A stretch of 64,000 nt of DNA, taken from assembly GCA_037074705.1 (NCBI GenBank), contig CM073590.1, positions 7,518,001 to 7,582,000 of the forward strand, written 5' to 3'. The DNA comes from Zhengitettix transpicula. Its lineage: Eukaryota; Arthropoda; Insecta; Orthoptera; Tetrigidae. The position numbers and the translations under genes were made by a program. This document shows, in pieces, positions 32,768 to 45,659 of the stretch. Below the pieces are notes generated by a model, which ran no database searches, was not told where the DNA came from, and was given only the letters and a program-made list of their open reading frames with translations. Numbering within the stretch: the stretch's first letter is position 1; every line of letters starts with the position of its first letter.

Positions 32768-35700
32768 GTCTGATTTTTCTGCAGTGGTAAATTCCAATTG
32801 TTAACTAAAATCGACGCCGGTTAGTGCCTGCAGCCGGCCGTTAACTTGTCTTTGTCACCGTTAACTGTTTAAATTCTGGAAACCTGTCTGCTTCGATGAG
32901 TAAAAGAAAGCATTGTTTGAGTTTTTAATATATCCCAATCACAAATATTTAAATTTAGTCACTACTGTTCGTTTATAGCATTATCAATTAACTATTTACC
33001 ACTGCGAACATTGAATATTAAATTTAAAGTTTCTGTTCTTTAGTAAAAATATATTTGAATTATTCTTATTTTTAAATAAGTCCAATCGTATTACATTTTA
33101 TAAATAATAATTAAAACTCATTTCGTCATTATATCTTGTAAAACACACCAGAAAGACGATAAAAGGAGGTAAAGAAATTGTCAAGAACGACATTTTGTGA
33201 CGACTTTTTTCACTCGTTCGTTGTAAGTCTTTAAGTGACGTTTTAATTTGTACAGGGTAAACGCCATTAATGATAACATTGATTATAATGTAAAAAGAAA
33301 ATTGTATGTAAACAAATCTCTTATAAGTGTAATTAAAACTTTAATCCTTGTGAAAGCTTTTAATTAACAATGAGACCCTAGTCCCAGTTTTCCCGTTGTA
33401 AGAACAACTGGCAGTTACTGTGGCAGAAAATACATAATGCAATTGAAGTTTTGTGTTTGCTTTATCTGTGTCGACAACTTTGAAGATCTGGAACACGTGG
33501 CTTTCTTTCTTTCGTTTTCTGCGTGCCACTGCTAGAAGCACTAGAAATGCTTAAATAAATTAGATTTCTCTGCTTTTTGGCCGTAACTTTCTCACTATTA
33601 TCGCTTGTTTGCGTCGATTCTACTCTAATTGAGGCTTAACAAGTCTCTAAGATAGAACACGTAGCTTTAATTCCTACCACATTTAATATGTTCGATGATA
33701 TTTATATACTTATAGTTAACTTTAGTTGTTTAACATTATTTTTTGAGAACATTTTTAATCAATATACACTGAGCTCTGACTGATCTCGACTTTCTTTCAT
33801 CACGAGAAGACATCTAGCCGGACCAGCAATTGAACAATCAGAATTTACAAATAATTCGGGGATACTTTGACGTGTTGAAATTTATAAGGAGAAACACTCA
33901 AACCAGAAAAGCGAAAAGTGAGAATTTCTGTTTGTCATAAGGATTACAAAATCTTTATCAAAAGTTCGAGCAATGATATAGTATTCAATATATGCGTTGT
34001 CTCCACTTCTCTTATACAATTAAAAAACTGGTTATATATGTATCTAAATAATACAATAGTTTCATCAGTTAATGAGTTAGAAACTTGTCATTAAATGTTA
34101 ACTTTGCGTGCCGCATAATGGCAGCAGAAACCCATTTCAACTTCAAATGAATCAATTTTGTCATAAATAATAACATAAAAGTTAGAACAACGTTTCGTAT
34201 TGGACTTCAACATGAGTACAACGCATATACAGCATTATGAAAAAAAATCGTATAAAAATTATATTTAAACAAGTATATACTAAACTTTCTTGGTACTAAA
34301 TAATATAAAATATATTTTTAACTTACAATTTCAATACATTGTCTTATTCTTCCGTTAATTTCATCCAAATACTGATGACATAAAAATTTATGTAGATTTT
34401 GCAATGCATTGCCCGTTGTAACCGAAATGAAGGTGAAACTTCGTGTAAATTTCAATTTCTAACTTATTCGGGACAAAGTTGCCTGTTTTCATTAATTTCT
34501 AATTATATTAAAGTCAGATAGAGACCACTAATAACCAATGTCATCTTTTTTTACATTTGTTCGTTTTTCAAAAGAAAACTCCTGGACTGATTACGACGAA
34601 ACTTTATGTAGTTGCTATTCAGACCATAGTGAATGTGTTTTAGAAATAAGAAACTGGCATCAGACGCCTTGAGATAAAATGATGGACGTTCCAAAACTTT
34701 TTTTTTTCATTTTTCACAACGATTTCTAATCGTTGTCATACACAGCTGTTAGAAGATGTCATCGTACAGCTCGAATCTAAGGAGAACTAAGGAATAATTA
34801 GCTGTATGCAACGCGTATCTTATTAATAGTCACAACGTACACAAATATTTTTGACGAAATATAACGCTAAATCTATGAATAATGCACTGTTTCGTTCCGT
34901 TATGTAGATAGCTGATACATATATGGCTACATTTACCTGAATTTGGATATTCTTCAAACGTAATCCAAAATATCAGATATAAACAGTTAAATGTCACTGT
35001 CTGTCTCAAGTTTGTATTTAAGTGTACTTGTGTGAAGTACGTCAGGTAGAATTTTAACAATCCTGGTTCAGTCACCACTGAATCCTAGCATACGCATAAA
35101 AGAGGGAGAACAATAGAGCCAAATGGTAATTCGACCGTCGGAATAAGAAGACAGACGCGACAAGAGTCTTTTATATCGCCGATCTTTGCCTGCTTAGTAA
35201 AACGGAAATGTCTCTGGGCGGCTAAGCCAGTATATGGGACTCTTGTTACGAGGTTGGGAGAAAGAATTGCGGCTGCTTGTCTGTACGTGCGACAGAACGA
35301 TAAATGTGAAACTCTAAGGTGGTGTTCGCAAAAGGAATCAACACTTTTATGCATAATAAAATTTTTAAATATATATTAATGACTTGCGATTTGTACAAAG
35401 TAACAATATTATGCAGACTGTTCAATTATAATGACGATATCCTTTGAATCATTCGTGAACTTTTACTTATATTTATAATAATTTCTTTATAGTTAATTAT
35501 TTTATTATTACTAAACTTCAACTATGTTGGTTATGTGTTGGATTTTTATTGGAATTGATTGAGGATATTAGCCCCCGTTTCCGCATACCATTCAGGAATA
35601 GTATGGATTAATTCCTATTCGTAGTCCGAAGCAAAGCATTAACCAAACGGCAAACTAATATATAAATACTAGACATTTGTTGACACTAAACACGTATTAC

Positions 35701-36824
35701 GAATTCAAGCCTCCTAAAACGTTAAGTATTTTTTTTATCAAAATACATCAAAGTACACTATTTTCAACCGTAAATGAAATCGCATCGCAATCAAAGTATT
35801 TGTTAATCTTTAATGACCAATAGCAATAATTACTAAATATTATGAGTACCTTACAATCTGTATTTCATTTTAAGGGGAAAGATTTGTTAAAAAAATGGTT
35901 TAAAATGCACATCGTATAAAATAGAGGTCAAAATTAATTACTGTTTTATACAATAATGTACACAGGTTAAATTTTATATCTTATACTTTTATAACTGGGT
36001 TTAATTACAAAATGTAATTTGCTTCAGTTGCTTCATCTACAATAAAATGTTACTCTTCCTCGCAATTATACGGCAGTTTGCTCCCAACGCCTGTCTGTTA
36101 TGGCTGCGATGTGGAGAACGTTTTACGTGCTATACATTTGGAAAGCTCACCAACGTAAATATTTTTCCTCGTTTTCGTTGCAGTCTTGTTTAGAATTTAT
36201 ATTATTTTAAAATATATGTTTATAGTCACTAATAAGCACAAGCAAAGAATTTTTAGTATCAAAAAGTAATGAATATTTAACGTTAGGTCTAGATTTAAAA
36301 GTGTATAAATCTTACTCAGAGACGGAGCTTTTCAGGAATCGGCCTATCCAACTTTTAAACTACACTTTTTAAATATAAAGTTTTTGATGCATAACTTATG
36401 AAAAAAATTTTTTTTGTTACTACTACTTGGTTGACCATCTTACTTACGGAAATGAAAATTTTTTTCTTGGTTCTTCCAAAAAAAGCAAGTTGAGAAGGCT
36501 GAATTCTAATTTTAACTTAAGCTATTTTAGTTGATAATTCAAGAGCGTCAATGTTATTTGCCACTTCAGAAAATTGTTGTTCGTTTTTCTGTAAAGGGAA
36601 CAAAAATACTCATTGATGATATTAAAATCAATTTTAAAACGATCCTTATTTTGTTTCAATATGGCAGATGGCAGTTAGTTCCGAAAGCCTGTTTATGTAG
36701 AAACGATATGTTCAATATAACTCGTATTGTCCTGAGATTGCTCTAAATTTAACATAATTAAATTTGTCAAAATCGGTCATAGGAGAAGCAGAAAGAGAAA
36801 CTTGAGAAACTTTGAGCTAATCAA
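32768..36824. other. Intergenic sequence, no gene seen
   Basis: About 4 kb, mainly AT-rich. At 34545-34730, phrases such as CTCCTGGACTGATTACGACGAAACTTTATG resemble generic insect non-coding repeat text. A GC-richer patch at 35085-35345 gives an 89-codon minus frame without recognisable motifs. No RNA gene or regulatory site is supported. Confidence 0.45.
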
Positions 36825-37180
36825 ATCGAGGCCCCTCGGCCTGTTTCGGTGACGCAGACCTTGGGCATACGGTAAGAGATTTTTGTATTCGAACAGTCGG
36901 CCTGCTGCCTCCTGAACTGGAAAAGGCAATTCCGCGACCCTGCAGTAAACCCCTACCCCGCAATCGGAAGGCGTGATATAAGTAATAAGACCTACCTGAA
37001 TTTATAGCGTTTGTCCTATATCACTTTTAGTTGAATGTCGGATAGGATCCTTGAAGTACAGCCAGTGGACTGCCTTACTGTATCCTTAGACATAAACCCT
37101 TTCAAATCCCTTCCTATACTATTAAAGGGGAGTTTCCAACACGTGAATTACCCTCATGTAGCCCGTCACTCTAAAAAAAT
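36825..37180 (+). mobile_element. S-family retroposon copy, 5'-truncated
   Basis: Begins within the CGAGGCCCCTCGGCCTG block and follows the family through CGCAGACCTTGGGCATACGGTAAGAG, CAGTCGGCCTGCTGCCTCC, AGACCTACCTGA and CTTCCTATACTATTAAAGGGGA to CCTCATGTAGCCCGTCACTCTAAAAAAA. Several small internal deletions are present. No clear target duplication. Confidence 0.8.
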
Positions 37181-38009
37181 AATCCGGAAGAAAGGCTAAC
37201 GCAACCCGTACAGTTTTTTATTCACATTGTGTGCTGCCTAAATCTGCGTGGATTGAAAATATTAATGGAAATTGTTTGCTGCCTCTTTTTAAAGGGCCAT
37301 CCATAAAAAGATTTTTCTATTTAATTAACACACTACGCTCTTTTCTTTGGTGCTAGCGAAAGTCAAGTCTATCTGGTACGTCATCATCAACCCCAAGAAC
37401 TACTCCCGTCATACATTATCATTAATTCCTCACTGATAACTACATCGTCGTATTGGTTTGGTTCTCTCTGCGTCCCATGAACATTGTCGGTGCTGGGTGT
37501 TCTAGTGATCATTTGTAACCCCCGGTTTTGTTAAGGCTGGAACTCCTCATTAAATATCTAATTTATCGACATGCTCAGATCATCTACGAACACTGCTTTC
37601 ACACTACTCGCTTCATCAGGAAATTTCTTCATTCTCGCGATATCTCGTATATATTAATATTTGCTATGCATAGAACAAGAAATTATTTTTGTTCTCTGAA
37701 TAAATTCCGTATCCAAAAGATAAAGACAAAATTTTCTAGTTAATTAAATTAGTACACTGGCACTGACAATCATCCATAAAACTATCAGTTTCGAAACGTA
37801 AAGAAAGTTCTATGAAGCTTTGAAGGAAGTTCTTTATAGCCCGCTACTCTGTAAACAACTTTAAAACAAATTTACCTCTAGATTCTAGCTGGTAAATCGC
37901 CTGTCGTAGCCTGTACTTTAACCGCAAGTGAGACTCCGAGAAATTGAAAAGGATGCTTATATTCTGGGATGATAGGATATGAGTCTGATTTAAAGCGACC
38001 GCAAATGAA
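37181..38009. other. Intergenic sequence, no gene seen
   Basis: A minus-strand frame of about 49 codons (37531-37387; ...PNQYDDVVISEELM...) looks compositionally protein-like but has no start context, neighbour or known motif. I do not call it. Confidence 0.4.
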
Positions 38010-38225
38010 ACACACCCGACGCTGGGAGTGCGGCAAGAATTGTTCTCTATTCTCATTGGAACATGTCAGCTGCCTCTAAATCTGTTGGACGCATTAAGTC
38101 GTAATTGCTGCCTCATCAGAGAAAATCCTAAGTGCAGTCATCAGACAGGCGTGAAGTAAGTACCGCCGTTAACCTTTGGCTACGTCGTTCACACTTCCCT
38201 GAAGTATCGAATGAAGAGTACAAAC
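38010..38225 (+). mobile_element. S-family retroposon fragment, strongly diverged
   Basis: Diverged versions of the family's central path can be followed: GCGGCAAGAATTGTTCTCTATTCTCATTGGAACATGTCAGCTGCCTC, then GTTAACCTTTGGCTACGTCGTTCACACTTCCCT. Both ends are lost. This is the most decayed copy. Confidence 0.55.
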
Positions 38226-38756
38226 ATAAATATTTCAAGAATATAAGTATTAGGGATGGATAAAATAGCAAGTTTTCGAAACCAAGGATTACAGCTTGCT
38301 TTCCAATCTGCAGTCACTCACATTTGTTGTTTAATTATTTGAGCTACGTGACACGAGGAACGCCAGTTTCCTGATCCGTATACATAACCGAATGAAAATA
38401 AGCGTGGTATATCATTTTTGCACTATGTATATCACTCTCCCGCACTAATACTCTTAACTGAGATTAGCTCAAAGTTTATTGATATGTTGGCACCATTATA
38501 ATTTATCGTCTCCAGAGACAGTAAAAGCCCGTATTGTGAAAAATTTATCGTGAGAACGAGTTGACTTTTACGACCGATACAAAAATGTAATTCTATGGTT
38601 TTCTGAAAGTTAAACAGTCTGTTTTCAGTAAATAATAGATTAGAGTAGTTTGACGCATTCTTGGTCTTTGCACTTAATATTTCCGAACCTGTGTCCATGA
38701 TGAACAGATTAGTATCATCATGATAAGGAACCGATGTTAGTGGATGTAATTAACAG
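38226..38756. other. AT-rich intergenic sequence, no gene seen
   Basis: The 88-codon minus frame at 38432-38698 has no recognisable motif. Confidence 0.45.
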
Positions 38757-38781
38757 TATATATATATATATATATATATAT
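38757..38781. repeat. (TA)n run flanking LTR-TA copy 4
   Basis: Long TA run that ends directly at the TGTAAT terminus of the next element. Confidence 0.9.
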
Positions 38782-39644
38782 TGTAATATAGAAAATGATT
38801 TAAAATGAAAAATCCCCACGTTGGGAGCCAAATTATGTAGTAAAAACTCTTAATTAAATTGAACAACGGAAGGAAATCGAAATTAAGTCAATATTTTTAA
38901 AAGATAACTGAATTACTTATTTGACAAATTTGTTCTTCGTTTAATTTACATTTTATATTGATAAGTAAATGCCTCAGCTTTTATGAGAATCTTACTTTGA
39001 GGGTCGTTTATAGGGCCTATAATAAATACAGTAAAAAATTAATTTAAATTTACAATAACAAACTTTTTCCTCTACAACAAAAACTATTGAAATCTGAAAA
39101 GTTATATAAATCTGGCGAAGTTGTATAAATCTGGCGGTAAACGGTATTGACGTAAAGGTTTACAGATGTAATTTTTTTACATACCATCTATATATGGCTG
39201 GTTTGCGCACACGCGATTATTTAATTTTTATAGAACACGAATTTAACTGAGAGGCCATGGCATTGTTTTATTTTCGCCTCACTTTCCAACACTTTGCAAC
39301 ATCTTCGGTGCCTTTCTACTTCGCTGATTCGTTCTTGTCTGTTTACTGTGGAAAATCTTTAATAGAAAAACTGATTATATTCAGCCCATACTTTTCTGAA
39401 TTCGGCCATCTTCAAACGACTGTTTCTCACAACACACACTGTTCTCTGACTATCGAAGTATTTACTGTTCACTGCTAAAATCCCGATCGTCTTATATACC
39501 TTTACGATAATACACCTAGCAATCATTATCGTCTCTGCATTCTCACGCCAAACAATGATGTTTTTTTTACAATGGTCTGGTCTCAAAGTTACACAGCCAA
39601 TAATTAACGAAACAATTTATTGACATTTTATTAGATATTGGTAA
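38782..39644 (-). mobile_element. LTR-TA copy 4, solo-LTR-like, minus orientation
   Basis: Starts TGTAATATAG after a TA run and ends in a decayed TTGGTAAT before another TA run. CCCCACGTTGGGAGCCA (38814-38830) is the complement of TGGCTCCCAACGTGGGG, the best tRNA-Lys primer-site match of the family, again inside the repeat about 33-50 bp from the end. On the sense strand GGTATATAAGACGATCGGG (complement of 39482-39500) is a good TATA-type promoter element. It aligns less well with the other copies in its middle (AACGACCCTC...CTCATAAAAGCTGAGG versus AACGACCCTGAGACAAGAG), so it may be a subfamily. Overlapping short frames inside are shadows. Confidence 0.62.
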
Positions 39645-40149
39645 TATATATATATATAATAAATTCGTCATTTCTCACTCTGCGACGACGTAATGTAACG
39701 TGATCTCGTTACTATTTAATTCTGTCAGCTCCTTCCTCGCGTTGATTTATTTGTTTAGGACGCCAGGCACTTTTTGAACAAAGAAATTATCAAAACTTAA
39801 GTTCGCCTTAACAACGTTACTGTCTTCGAGACATGAGACATTAGAGAAATCTCGGGACATGACTTTAACTGATGCAAAACCTCTATAACTGATGGCTCTG
39901 CGGTATCTTGCACATGCAAGACTGGTTTTGAGACCTTTTTCCGGAAACTAAACACGGATTCTTTTCGCTAAAAGTGACCTCCTGGCCACTCCTCTCTCCG
40001 TGAGTTCCTCTCGACGACTGAGTGCAAACCACGATTGCGTCAAAACTGTGACGCAACTGTAACAATGCCGCCGCGGCATGGCATCAACAACAAAGCAAAC
40101 GTAACCTAACAAGGAGCCCGTCGATGACTGATTGTAATGTTACAATATA
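39645..40149. other. TA run and intergenic sequence, no gene seen
   Basis: A TA run at 39645-39659 closes LTR-TA copy 4. The rest is of mixed composition. CTTGCACATGCAAG near 39908 is a short palindrome. No gene. Confidence 0.45.
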
Positions 40150-40151
40150 TA

Positions 40152-40178
40152 CGAGGGTGGTCTGAAAAGTTTCCGACC
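40152..40178 (+). repeat. mariner 5' terminal inverted repeat
   Basis: 27 bp, CGAGGGTGGTCTGAAAAGTT followed by TCCGACC. Exactly complementary to 41333-41359. Confidence 0.95.
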
Positions 40179-40326
40179 TCAACGTGAAGTTGTCAGCATT
40201 AAATAACAGGTAGTGAATTTCGTTGTTCATTTGTTGACAGTTACTCACCATAGTTTCAGCCATTTTGGACGCGCAGTTGTTGTGTAACAGTCGTTTGAGT
40301 GAGTTGATGTGAGTTTTTTTGTGAAA

Positions 40327-41309
40327 AGTAAGAAAATCGAGTATCGAGCTGTTATTAAATATTTCTTTTTAAAGGGCAAAACGCCTACACAAATCAAAGA
40401 TGAGTTGGATTCTGTGTATGGGGACACTGTACCATCATATACCACAGTGAAAGTTTGGACAGCTTAATTTAAACGTGGCCGTAAGAGCTTGGGAGACGAT
40501 GAACTTTGGGGACGTCCAAAAACTGCAACTACCGACGAAAACATCGCCAAAGTTCACCAAATGGTGCTACACGACCGTCGAATTAAAGTGAGAGAGATAG
40601 CAGAGGTCCCGAACATGTCAAAAAAACGTGTTTGTCACATTTTAAGTCAACATTAAGGCATGAGAAACCTGTATGCGCGTTGGGTGTCGCGTAGACCAAA
40701 AACGTGTACGAATGAACATTTCCAACGCTCTGTTGGCGAAGTTTAGGCGCAATTAATTACTGTAGATGAAACTTGGATACTTCATTATACGCCCGAAGCA
40801 AAAATACAGTCCAAACAGTGGACTGCAAAGGGGGAACCCTCTAAAAAAAGGAAAAACTGTTTTTTCGGCTGCGCAAGTGATGACAGTTTTTTGGGATAGT
40901 CATGGAGTTTATCTTCAAAAAGGAAAAACCATTACTGGAGCATACTACGCATCATTACTTGACAAGCTGAAGGCAGAACTTGCGGAAAAACGGACACATT
41001 TGCAGAAAAAGAAAATCCTGTTTCACCAAGACAACGCACCGTCTCACACCTCAGCGGTTGCCATGAATCCACGAATTACGGTTTGAACTGCTTGACCATC
41101 CAGATCTAGCCCCAAGCAACTTCTTCTTGTTCCCTCATCTAAAAATTGCGCTCGGAGGATAGAGATTTTCGTCAAATGAAGAGGCAATCACCTTCGTGAA
41201 CACTTATTTTACAGAGAAAAACGCCGAGTACTTTTTGGACGGGTTACATAGATGGGAGCATCGTTGGGAGAAGTGTGTAGAGTTACAAGGGGAGTATGTT
41301 GAAAAATAA
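40327..41309 (+). pseudogene. mariner transposase pseudogene
   Basis: Cut-and-paste transposase relic. The first frame (from 40327) shows the N-terminal DNA-binding segment (KKIEYRAVIKYFFLKGK, then a QIKDELDSVYGD helix-turn-helix). In-frame stops follow at 40465, 40654 and 40744. The first catalytic Asp lies in VDETW (about 40765-40775). A frameshift near 40830-40855 moves the reading into a frame open to 41086 with the second Asp in HQDNAPSHTS (GAC at 41040). Another shift leads to HPDLAPSNFFLFPHL (third Asp GAT at 41103). The residues normally preceding this Asp (PPYS) are missing, which shortens the D-to-D spacing. A further stop follows at about 41160, and the C-terminus ends at 41307-41309. 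No intact start codon. Nonfunctional. Confidence 0.93.
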
Positions 41310-41332
41310 AAAAATATATTCTATCATTGTTG

Positions 41333-41359
41333 GGTCGGAAACTTTTCAGACCACCCTCG
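41333..41359 (-). repeat. mariner 3' terminal inverted repeat
   Basis: Perfect inverted match to the 5' end, followed by TA. Confidence 0.95.
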
Positions 41360-41361
41360 TA

Positions 41362-42859
41362 TAATAGAATGTAGTTATCACAGATTATGATTCACGTGAG
41401 TGAATAATTCCTTCTGCGTTTACTATCGGTGCATTTCTCGTCTGCTTTTAATTTATGAATGCATTAGGAATAGGGCAGTTACTCTGATTCCATAAAAATA
41501 TAATTTCTTAAGTATGATATCGCGAATTACTAAATAGAAAGCTTTAAGATTGTCCTCATATTTTCCAGTGGCTTTTAGTGCATCGTGTGCACTTTGATTA
41601 CTATAATATGAAGATGTGATGCTAGATTTTGCTTAACTATGTAGTTCCGTGTTGGAGTAATAATTTGAAATTCATTTTGGAATTTCGAGATTCTATGTGT
41701 TGTAATACTTGGGAGACCATTAAAGACGGGGAATGGGATGATAATTGGATCCATTTTTGTGAACTTTCCCGTCTTTGAAAGTATACGGATATATTCCAGG
41801 TAAAAACATATATTAATAATGAATTAAAGAGGAGCTGCGATTTCATTCAGCCCAATAATAGGTTTTCTATTTAAATCATATACCTTAGGCTTATTCAAAA
41901 TTATTTTTTATATAATTTTTTGAGCGAAGAATTTCATTATTAATAACGTGTTTTAGAATCATATTATTGAAATGCGATTTTTAAACGTACAAAATTATAA
42001 TTCAAGTACGCATAAATTCTGGAATAAATTATCCCAGCATAAAATATTAAATTTGTTAGTTTTTTTCCTGAGATAAAATTTCATTGTAGAGTAGAGAATT
42101 TCGTTGTATCCTACTGCTGGAGACTTCTAAGCCTACATGGGAATGAAAAAATTGCTTTAATTAAAATGTTGAGGTATTTGAGAGTTATTTAATTCCTAAA
42201 TAAGATGTGTCCAAGAATACGTCACTCAAGAAACTAAAGAAGGTACCACTACTCTTTAAATATTACAAATAAGGCACATAACACTTCATAAGTAATTTTC
42301 ATTTATAATACAAGCAATTTCAACGATCATCGTTATAATTAAAAGGAGTAAAATTCACCATCATGTTGATAATGTTCTCGATAGAAGGGATATGTATTAA
42401 TAATTACTTATTTTTTTTATAAAAAATTGTATTTTATGATATGACCTCACGTTATAACTGTTCTTATGGATACTTTTAACAAACCAAACCAACCAATTTT
42501 CCCTTTCTTTTGTAGATTGTTACAAAATAGAGTCAAGCCATGCCGAACAGCTGACGCACAATAAAATATCCTTCTCCCCTAAAGGAATGAAGTATACGGA
42601 GTGAAAATTTATGGCCTTAGCAGGTGAGTCTGCGACTACATGTAGGGGTTGGGGGGGGGGGGGAGGAACCAGGGCCATAACTGTTATGGACAGAAGAAAA
42701 AGGGTAAGTAGGCTCGTTTCTGTTTCCTATTCGCACGACACAGCAAAACAACAAAGTTTGTGCGAATTCTGGACAGCTTCGCGTCATCACTCTTCAATTT
42801 TTATATTGCAAGAAAACTATCGGCATAAACACGATGAAGTGTCGTAATTATTCAAATTT
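41362..42859. other. AT-rich intergenic sequence, no gene seen
   Basis: A poly-G tract of 12 or more lies at about 42651-42662. The 78-codon frame across it (42611-42847) is not credible as a gene. Otherwise AT-rich. Confidence 0.5.
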
Positions 42860-43060
42860 ATCATAGGAGCAGAGGCTGTACCAAAAACGGGTGAGGATAG
42901 ATGCAGATGGGACAGCATCATGCAAATCAACGGCCCAGTTGATTATTATTTATTCATAGCCTACGGCCATAAAACGCTCAAGGTATATTACGTACAGGAA
43001 ATGTATTCGGGATTAATGCAGACCCGTAAATTGGGCTTTGAACGCTACAAACTGATCATA
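42860..43060. other. Non-repetitive island with transcription-factor-like motifs
   Basis: Contains the octamer ATGCAAAT (42920-42927), then CAACGGCCCAGTTGATTATTATTTATTC and GGCCATAAAA (42965-42974, a caudal/posterior-Hox-like core). It is more mixed in composition than its surroundings and not repeated in the window. Regulatory function is only a guess from motif content. Confidence 0.3.
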
Positions 43061-45659
43061 ATTTACAGTCAAACTGATATTACGTTTATCATTTAATCTA
43101 AATGGAAGCTTACGTTTAATAGAAATACAAATAGTTGTATGGTATTCCAGAGGAATTGAAAAAATACAGAGATTCGGTTTAAAAGGAAACACGACACTGA
43201 GTAATAATGAACTAATTTTTCCTCGTATTGATCATATTGGTTTACAGATATGTAGGCACCACAGTTGTTACGGAGTTGTACCCGGCTTCTATCAACGGTG
43301 GTAATTTCCTTGAATAATTTATTTGGAGACATAAACATTCTCGTTTGTAGGCGGTACTTATTTTTTAAGCTTAATTTTCTTAAATTCAAATTAAAATATA
43401 TTGTTCCTGAACGAATTCGTAAGTCAATGCACTTAACCTGGTATTCCAAGAACCAGTTTTCCCATTTTACCTTAACATTCAAATGAATTATTTTCAAGCC
43501 TTAAAGGCTTAAACATCCGTTAAACGCTCGAAGGAAGGTTGGAAAAATTTGTCACAACTGTAATCTATCTATGATCGCTCTGCATTGTTACAAAATAATC
43601 AATTAATGCAGCATGTTTATATTTTTATTATATATTTGATCTCAACTTTACGTAAATCCGTAAGTTTTTTTCTAATTTATGGATGTAAGTTTACTTATAT
43701 CATGATTTATTATATGTAAATCGTACTCTTAACTAAACCAGTTGGATACCTAGTAAGCGATGTATTAATTCTCAGTCTATTCTCTTATTCCTAATTTATA
43801 TTTAATAGATATTTTTTAGACCTATATTCTAATTTTAACAGTTTCCGGCTTCCTAATTGAAAACTATTATCTTAAATGCATTATTACTTGTTAACATTTC
43901 ATATTTTAAGATCAGTAAGATAATGAACGAATAAATTTAAAAGATATAAAACAGTAACTTAACTTGAAAATTTTCTGAAAACTCAGCGTATCTTAATAGC
44001 AGGAAGTAGAAGACTATCCCCCCCCCCTCTCCAATTATTACAAAACGAATTACGTAACAAATTTAGAGAAAATGGAACCGTGATACTGAAATAGGCATTT
44101 AAAATGTAAGGATTATTGGGTGGGAATGTTAACGATATAAGTAAATAAGTGGCGCTACTCTTCATCATAATGTGGCGCTCGGTTGTATGAAACAGGCAGG
44201 ACTTTTTTTTCCAAACACCAACTTATTTAATATTAATTTTCATCGCTATTCATCCAATTATTAGACCTGTGCGGTAAATGCTACAAAATGAATTAACACA
44301 TTATTACCTATTCCCGTTCGACGTTTAGTATCTTATTTCCACTCAAATTTTACTTAACTGTTAGGTAGTATAGTACTTATCTTCTCTTAAACTATCAATC
44401 AAATAATGTCAATTTACATATGTTACATAAATCTATTAATTAAAATTTCAGAATTCATCCCAGAACATAAAATATAATAAACTACAGTGATTGATTCTAT
44501 ATACATTTTACTTTCACCGATGGAGTTTATTTTTATAAAATTGTTAATGTCAGCATACAGTAAATATGGACTATTTATGACTAAAATTTCAGTCCTACAA
44601 ATTTGAAGTGATTTTCGGAGGCTGAGAACTTTATTCTTAATTATATATGGTCACGTAGAATACTATGAGATAATAAGAAATTTAATTGTTTTAATTAACA
44701 TCTATTTAATATTTAAAAGCTCATAATAACCATTACACGATATTTATATCATAAAGACAAAGCGAGTTTTCTGAAAAATGTTTCAAGTAAGTGTAAAACA
44801 GGAACATTAAAATGAACATATAAAATAATTAAATTATTATAAGCTAAATAATCATTTACATTACATGATTCAATTATGTTGAGACATCACATCCTCTTTT
44901 CCTTATTTAAATTTATAAATATAATATGTATGTGTGAAAATATATTAGATAAATAATATCCAAATAACAGACAAAAACAAGTGATAATAAAAATACCACA
45001 CAACGTTTCTGAAATCCTTGTTTCTTTGTTCACGTGATTTAAAGTTTTGAGTGGCGTTCTTGCGACTCCTGCGTTTTTGAATCACCCGACGAAAGCAACA
45101 AGGGTTGCAGAAACATTGTGTAACATCTTATAACTTAATTTTGAGTATTATTTGGCAACTATTTATCTAATTAGTTTACAGTTTCATTTTCTTTCTATTA
45201 ATTAAATAAATGTAATGGCCAATTAATCAGAAGTTTAATATATAATATGCACTTCAATGGCTACATTGACATTTAAATAAATACGTAAGATTAACATCAA
45301 CATTAAATTGTATCTTCATTTTAAGATAACACTAATCTGAGATAAACGGATATTTCTTAATGGTTATAAAGTAAGAGATAAATACTGGTCAAATACTATT
45401 TATATACTTAAGTTGGTTGCAGATGTTTAATTTCAGAGAGATTAATGTAAAACTAATTGGTCTTAGTGTGCATATATCAATTTGTATATTGATTGCTGAA
45501 ATGAATAAGTTAATAAAATTAATTTAAAAAATTAACGCACAACGATGTACAATTTCAATGAATCAGAATTTAACATTTTGCCAAGTGTTTCTTAATGTGT
45601 ATATGCATGTCTAAACATAACAGCCTGTTACGTATTTGAATCACAATCGTGTAATAAGT
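43061..45659. other. AT-rich intergenic sequence, no gene seen
   Basis: A 134-codon minus frame (43093-43497) is the longest in the area but has biased AT-rich composition and no recognisable domain, and a plus frame overlaps it. Poly-C tract at about 44019-44027. No RNA gene. Confidence 0.5.

Larger units (their letters stand above)
40150..41361 (+). mobile_element. mariner-family DNA transposon, inactive
   Basis: A 1208-bp element (40152-41359) with identical 27-bp terminal inverted repeats starting CGAGGGTGGTCTGAAAAGTT, flanked by TA (40150-40151, 41360-41361), the target duplicated by Tc1/mariner elements. Length and the encoded D,D34D transposase relic place it in mariner. Because the coding region is broken while both ends match, it could move only if another transposase acts on it. 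Confidence 0.95.

Noticed and set aside
33780..33850. CATCTAGCCGGACCAGCAATTGAAC as another SINE tail
   Set aside because: Both the box B complement and the tail are too degenerate to support.
37387..37531. 49-codon minus frame with acidic, protein-like composition
   Set aside because: Too short, no start or splice context that can be trusted, no known motif.
43093..43497. 134-codon minus frame
   Set aside because: AT-biased, overlapped by an opposite frame, no motif or neighbour support.
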